A stretch of DNA of 56,848 nucleotides, taken from assembly GCA_025454755.1 (NCBI GenBank), contig JALONV010000007.1, positions 1-56,848 on the forward strand. The letters run 5' to 3'. The first letter of the stretch is position 1. Every line of letters starts with the position of its first letter. Under the pieces are notes generated by a model, which worked only from the letters and a program-made list of their open reading frames with translations, did no database searches and was not told the DNA's origin. Source of the stretch: Bacteroidales bacterium. GTDB lineage: Bacteria > Bacteroidota > Bacteroidia > Bacteroidales > VadinHA17. Positions 54,090 through 56,848 of the stretch are shown here, piece after piece. The translations under genes were made by a program, and so were the position numbers.

Positions 54090-54515
54090 TTATATACGTT
54101 TGATGTCCTGAAGGTTGATCTGCTTTTCAACAGTCGTTGCCTCGATAACTATGGACTTGTACAGCTTGCCCTGCGAATTGATAAGCACTACATTAACTTC
54201 ATTATCCAAAGGTTCCTCGAATTTAATGTTTACATTATCGCTTGCCGGATTGGGAAAAACCTTTACAGTAACCAGGGTCTCAAGGTTTTCCTCGATAGTG
54301 GTTATAATGACCTGATACTGGAATCCATGGGTAAGTATCAATGAGTTATCCGGAGCTTTGAAATTTGGGATTATGGTTTCTCCCAGCGTCCAGCTTATTG
54401 TTATGCCGGTGGCGGTATTATACCCTCCGGCGCTTGCAATTACATCCTGCTTATACTGAGATGAGGCAGATATAGCAAAAAATAGCGTGACTAAGATGAG
54501 AATGGAGCGCTTCAT
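54090..54515 (-). CDS. Short type IX cargo protein with type A sorting domain, probable frameshift at the end
   Basis: A 141-residue exported protein in its intact frame: signal peptide ending near SASSQ, a short domain with SAGGYNTATGITISWTLGETI and LILTHGFQYQV as in many small Bacteroidetes surface proteins, and a C-terminal region VFPNPASDNVNIKF that opens a type A sorting domain. The frame stops after INLQDIKRI. The +1 frame then reads TSNVYKVVKL and stops at 54076-54074, exactly the expected end of such a domain (usually like GVYxVKL). A one-base loss near 54107 would explain this. The ATG at 54515 is chosen over an upstream one at 54575, which would bury the signal peptide. Confidence 0.8.
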   Translation of the reverse strand: MKRSILILVTLFFAISASSQYKQDVIASAGGYNTATGITISWTLGETIIPNFKAPDNSLILTHGFQYQVIITTIEENLETLVTVKVFPNPASDNVNIKFEEPLDNEVNVVLINSQGKLYKSIVIEATTVEKQINLQDIKRI

Positions 54516-54722
54516 TTTGAAAGAGTTTTGTTTAAAAACTAAAACTACACGTAAAAATATACTAAAAACAAACAAAAAGCAAATATTTTGTTCATTTTCA
54601 TCAGTGTCGGAAAAAAATGGATGAACTACGGTTTTAATGTGGTGAACATACCTATTATTAAAAAGTTATGACCTGACAATCCAGGTGTCATTTCTTATGC
54701 TATTTTTGTGGATTCTGATTTT

Positions 54723-55616
54723 ATGCCTGGAAAAAGAAAGATCTGGCACTGGCTCATCGTAGCTCTCCTTTCTGTAATATGGGGCACCAGCTACATTTTA
54801 ATGAAAAAGGGACTTGAATCCTTTTCCACCTTCCAGATAGGATCCCTGAGAATTATAATCACCTTCATCTGCCTGCTGCCTGTAGCTATCCGCAATCTTC
54901 CAAAACTGAACCGCAGCAATATACTCTCCATTGCAATCATCGGATTCTTCGGGAGCGGGATTCCGGCATTTCTCTTTCCGCTGGCACAGACCAGGATCGA
55001 CAGCTCGCTGGCAGGCATGCTCAATACATTAAGCCCTGTTTTTACTCTTGTAATAGGCATAATCTTCTATAACCAGAAAGTTATCAAGTCGCAGATTGCA
55101 GGGGTTTTTCTGGGCCTTGCAGGGGCTATCGGACTGCTTTACAGCGGTTCATTCACTTTTAACTACTATGGGTTGTTTGTGGTGCTGGCTACCATTCTCT
55201 ATGGTATCAGCTCAAATGAAGTCAGTAAAATACAGGGGATCAATGGTTTGCAACTAACCTCACTGGCGTTTTTCATCCTCAGCCCTTTTGCAATTGCCGT
55301 CTTTCTCTTAACTGATATCGGGGCAGCAACAGAAACTGAGGACTGGCTTCAAAATCTGGGTTATATTTCCATACTTTCCATATTCGGAAGCGCATTAGCC
55401 CTGGCTCTCTTTTATCTTCTCATACAGGATACATCACCGGTATTTGCATCCATGATAACCTATTTCGTGCCTATAGTTGCCACCTTGTGGGGCATAGCCG
55501 ACGGAGAACACTTTACCTCCTCAATGTTCATATCTGTACTGCTCATTTTGGGAGGAGTATACCTTATTAACCGGCCGGGATTACTGCGAAACGTGAAAAA
55601 AATCCTTGGAAAGTAA
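54723..55616 (+). CDS. EamA/DMT-family transporter
   Basis: A 297-residue membrane protein of ten helices in two EamA repeats (about 1-135 and 145-290). Typical motifs are VIWGTSYILMKKGL in helix 1 and the LNTLSPVFTLVIGIIFYNQ and LIQDTSPVFASMITYFVPIVATLWGIADGE regions. The ATG at 54723 is preferred: a -7 box (TATTTTTG) sits at 54701-54708, overlapping the alternative GTG at 54708. Substrate unknown; metabolite export is usual in the family. Confidence 0.9.
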   Translation: MPGKRKIWHWLIVALLSVIWGTSYILMKKGLESFSTFQIGSLRIIITFICLLPVAIRNLPKLNRSNILSIAIIGFFGSGIPAFLFPLAQTRIDSSLAGMLNTLSPVFTLVIGIIFYNQKVIKSQIAGVFLGLAGAIGLLYSGSFTFNYYGLFVVLATILYGISSNEVSKIQGINGLQLTSLAFFILSPFAIAVFLLTDIGAATETEDWLQNLGYISILSIFGSALALALFYLLIQDTSPVFASMITYFVPIVATLWGIADGEHFTSSMFISVLLILGGVYLINRPGLLRNVKKILGK

Positions 55617-55691
55617 TACAGCCATGGGTTTCTATGGGCAATTTAGCCCGTCGGATTTACGTTAAAATAGTAACTTTACATAAAAACCAAC

Positions 55692-56342
55692 ATGAAAAGA
55701 TTCATACTCATTCCGGCTATTCTTTTCCTGCTTGCCTCGGCTTCTTATTCCCAGGAAGCTCAAGGTGAATTTGAATATTATAAGGACAGAGACGTTAAAA
55801 CTCTTCTGGGCAAGGACAGATCAGGAGGAAAATACGGGGCAATCTCCCTTGGATATTCAGGTATCGACAGCAGAAAAACTCTGGTTTTCGGTCAGAAGTT
55901 GACCTGGCTTCCGGTTCGTTCAGTTGGTGTTGGCATGGGAATCAATGAATTTCTAAGCGAATACCGACATGATGCAATAACTGATCGTGATATTTACCTC
56001 ATGGGCGGTTATGGAGGAATGTATATTGAGGCAATAGTTCTGCCACGCTTCCCGATACATGCTTCATTCCCGGTACTTATGGGAGCAGGAGGAATATCCC
56101 AGATGTACAGTGATGAAGAGTTCCTGGTAGGCAATATGTTTGACGAATTTCAGACTTTCCTGATCCTGGAACCGGGAGCAGAGGTGGAGCTGAATCTTAC
56201 AAGATCCATGCGTCTGGCAGCCGGGATCACCTACAGGTTCACCACTCCCTTTGAACTAAAGAGCTCGGAATCATACACAACTGATATTAAATCGCTCAGA
56301 TCGCTGACCTTCAAACTGGTTTTTAAATTCGGGAGATTCTAG
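55692..56342 (+). CDS. Exported protein, probable small outer membrane barrel
   Basis: A 216-residue protein with a signal peptide (residues 1-20). After a polar start it alternates strands with glycines (GGKYGAISLGYSGIDS, YLMGGYGGMYIEAIVLPRFPIHASFP, RLAAGITYRFTTPF) and ends in a basic/aromatic strand (LTFKLVFKFGRF), all suggesting a small barrel. No family recognised. A TAACTTTA box lies 13 bases before the ATG. It converges on the DsbD-like gene with a four-base overlap. Confidence 0.7.
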   Translation: MKRFILIPAILFLLASASYSQEAQGEFEYYKDRDVKTLLGKDRSGGKYGAISLGYSGIDSRKTLVFGQKLTWLPVRSVGVGMGINEFLSEYRHDAITDRDIYLMGGYGGMYIEAIVLPRFPIHASFPVLMGAGGISQMYSDEEFLVGNMFDEFQTFLILEPGAEVELNLTRSMRLAAGITYRFTTPFELKSSESYTTDIKSLRSLTFKLVFKFGRF

Positions 56343-56848
56343 TATTTATTATTAAATAGCTCAACTCCTTCATCAAGCCATTGCTTGTACTCCTCAATGT
56401 TCAAATTTGTGGGCATCGGCTTATTGAGAGGATTTCCATCATAATCAGCAATTACATAAAGCGGAAGTGCATTGGTTTTGTATTTAGAGATCTCAAGGTC
56501 TTCATTCTGTTTCCCAATCGTCTTTTTCTGCTTGCCATCAAGATCAGATACATACCATTCATTTTCAGGCAGTTGAGTCCTATCGTCAACATAAAGGGAA
56601 ATAATGACGAAGTTCTCCCTGAGCCGCTGTAATACCTCCGGATCTGACCACACTTTTGCTTCCATCAGCTTGCAATTGGCACATGCATGCCCCTTAAAAT
56701 CGATAAGCGCCAGCTTACCCAGTTCTTTTGCACAGGCAAGCCCCTGCTCAAAATCGTAGTACCCTGATAAACCCAATGGCATTTTAAATATGTCGCTATA
56801 TTCCGGTTCGCTGCAGAGCTGACTGACTGAAGGAGACAATACTGAAGG
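56339..56848 (-). CDS. C-terminal part of a DsbD-like thiol:disulfide interchange protein, cut by window edge
   Basis: The frame stays open to the right edge, so the start is outside the window. What is seen is a thioredoxin-fold domain: ALIDFKGHACANCKLMEAKVW with an active-site CANC (CXXC) pair, then VIISLYVDDRTQLPEN and LPLYVIADYDGNPL (cis-Pro). This is the C-terminal thioredoxin of DsbD/cytochrome c biogenesis-type proteins, which carries reducing power to the periplasm. The membrane part is not visible. Confidence 0.8.
   Translation of the reverse strand, partial: PSVLSPSVSQLCSEPEYSDIFKMPLGLSGYYDFEQGLACAKELGKLALIDFKGHACANCKLMEAKVWSDPEVLQRLRENFVIISLYVDDRTQLPENEWYVSDLDGKQKKTIGKQNEDLEISKYKTNALPLYVIADYDGNPLNKPMPTNLNIEEYKQWLDEGVELFNNKY

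Noticed and set aside
1-56848. tRNA, rRNA, CRISPR arrays, integrase or insertion-sequence genes
   Set aside because: Looked for in the intergenic spaces and gene products; none found by eye. A covariance search could still find a small RNA I missed.

Overview
The window looks like a chromosomal segment of an anaerobic member of the Bacteroidetes, probably Bacteroidales or a near relative. Pointers are the type IX secretion parts (PorP/SprF barrel, type A and type B sorting domains), the gene order CBS-nadK-barrel-barrel-uppS-bamA-ompH-ompH, the order prs-rplY-pth-S4 protein, and TAnnTTTG-type promoter boxes. The futalosine menaquinone genes, 2-oxoacid:ferredoxin oxidoreductase and a tungsten-type aldehyde oxidoreductase point to low-potential, ferredoxin-based metabolism. 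Most of the window is core chromosome; no rRNA, tRNA, CRISPR array, phage or insertion sequence was seen.

Layout. 1-5640: a tungsten module, with tungstate/molybdate ABC transporter genes (wtpC partial, wtpB, wtpA), a 717-residue aldehyde:ferredoxin oxidoreductase, and a divergent unit with a ThiF-like E1 enzyme and a ThiS/MoaD-like carrier. 5667-8933: DivIC/FtsB, a glycosyltransferase, a membrane-anchored OmpH and a PorP/SprF barrel. 9128-11042: an ECF sigma factor and a membrane-bound PKD protein with a type B sorting domain. 11229-18881: proline dehydrogenase, a nitroreductase, an M28 peptidase, mqnB-mqnD, queD-folE and fabD. 18930-25372: two large paralogues joining receiver-like domains to a PPDK-type ATP-grasp domain. 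25538-29340: korB, korA, murI. 29409-36861: the envelope cluster. 36954-47451: pdxJ, a hydrolase, an exonuclease, udk, manA, a lipoprotein, engB, prs, rplY, pth, an S4 protein, an acyltransferase and an SDR. 47469-56848: a VOC protein, two peptidases, an RDD protein, surface proteins, a short type A cargo with a frameshifted end, an EamA transporter, and the C-terminus of a DsbD-like protein.

How the parts fit. Wtp uptake would supply metal to the oxidoreductase, and the ThiF/ThiS pair could supply sulfur for its pterin cofactor. A shared TAACTTTCGG box in front of wtpA and the thiF unit suggests co-expression. The oxidoreductase and KorAB both exchange electrons with ferredoxin, and MqnB/MqnD feed menaquinone synthesis. 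BamA, the Skp/OmpH proteins and UppS serve envelope assembly. The sigma factor, the PKD protein and PorP look like one type IX regulatory or export unit.

Between genes there are four kinds of dispersed palindrome, mostly touching 3' ends and in two cases containing the stop codon. Between 49.9 and 54.1 kb there are three near-identical terminator cassettes. The strongest candidates for new biology are the receiver plus ATP-grasp pair at 18930-25372, the sigma/PKD-sorting-domain/PorP unit, and the tungsten module with a possible 26-residue peptide.
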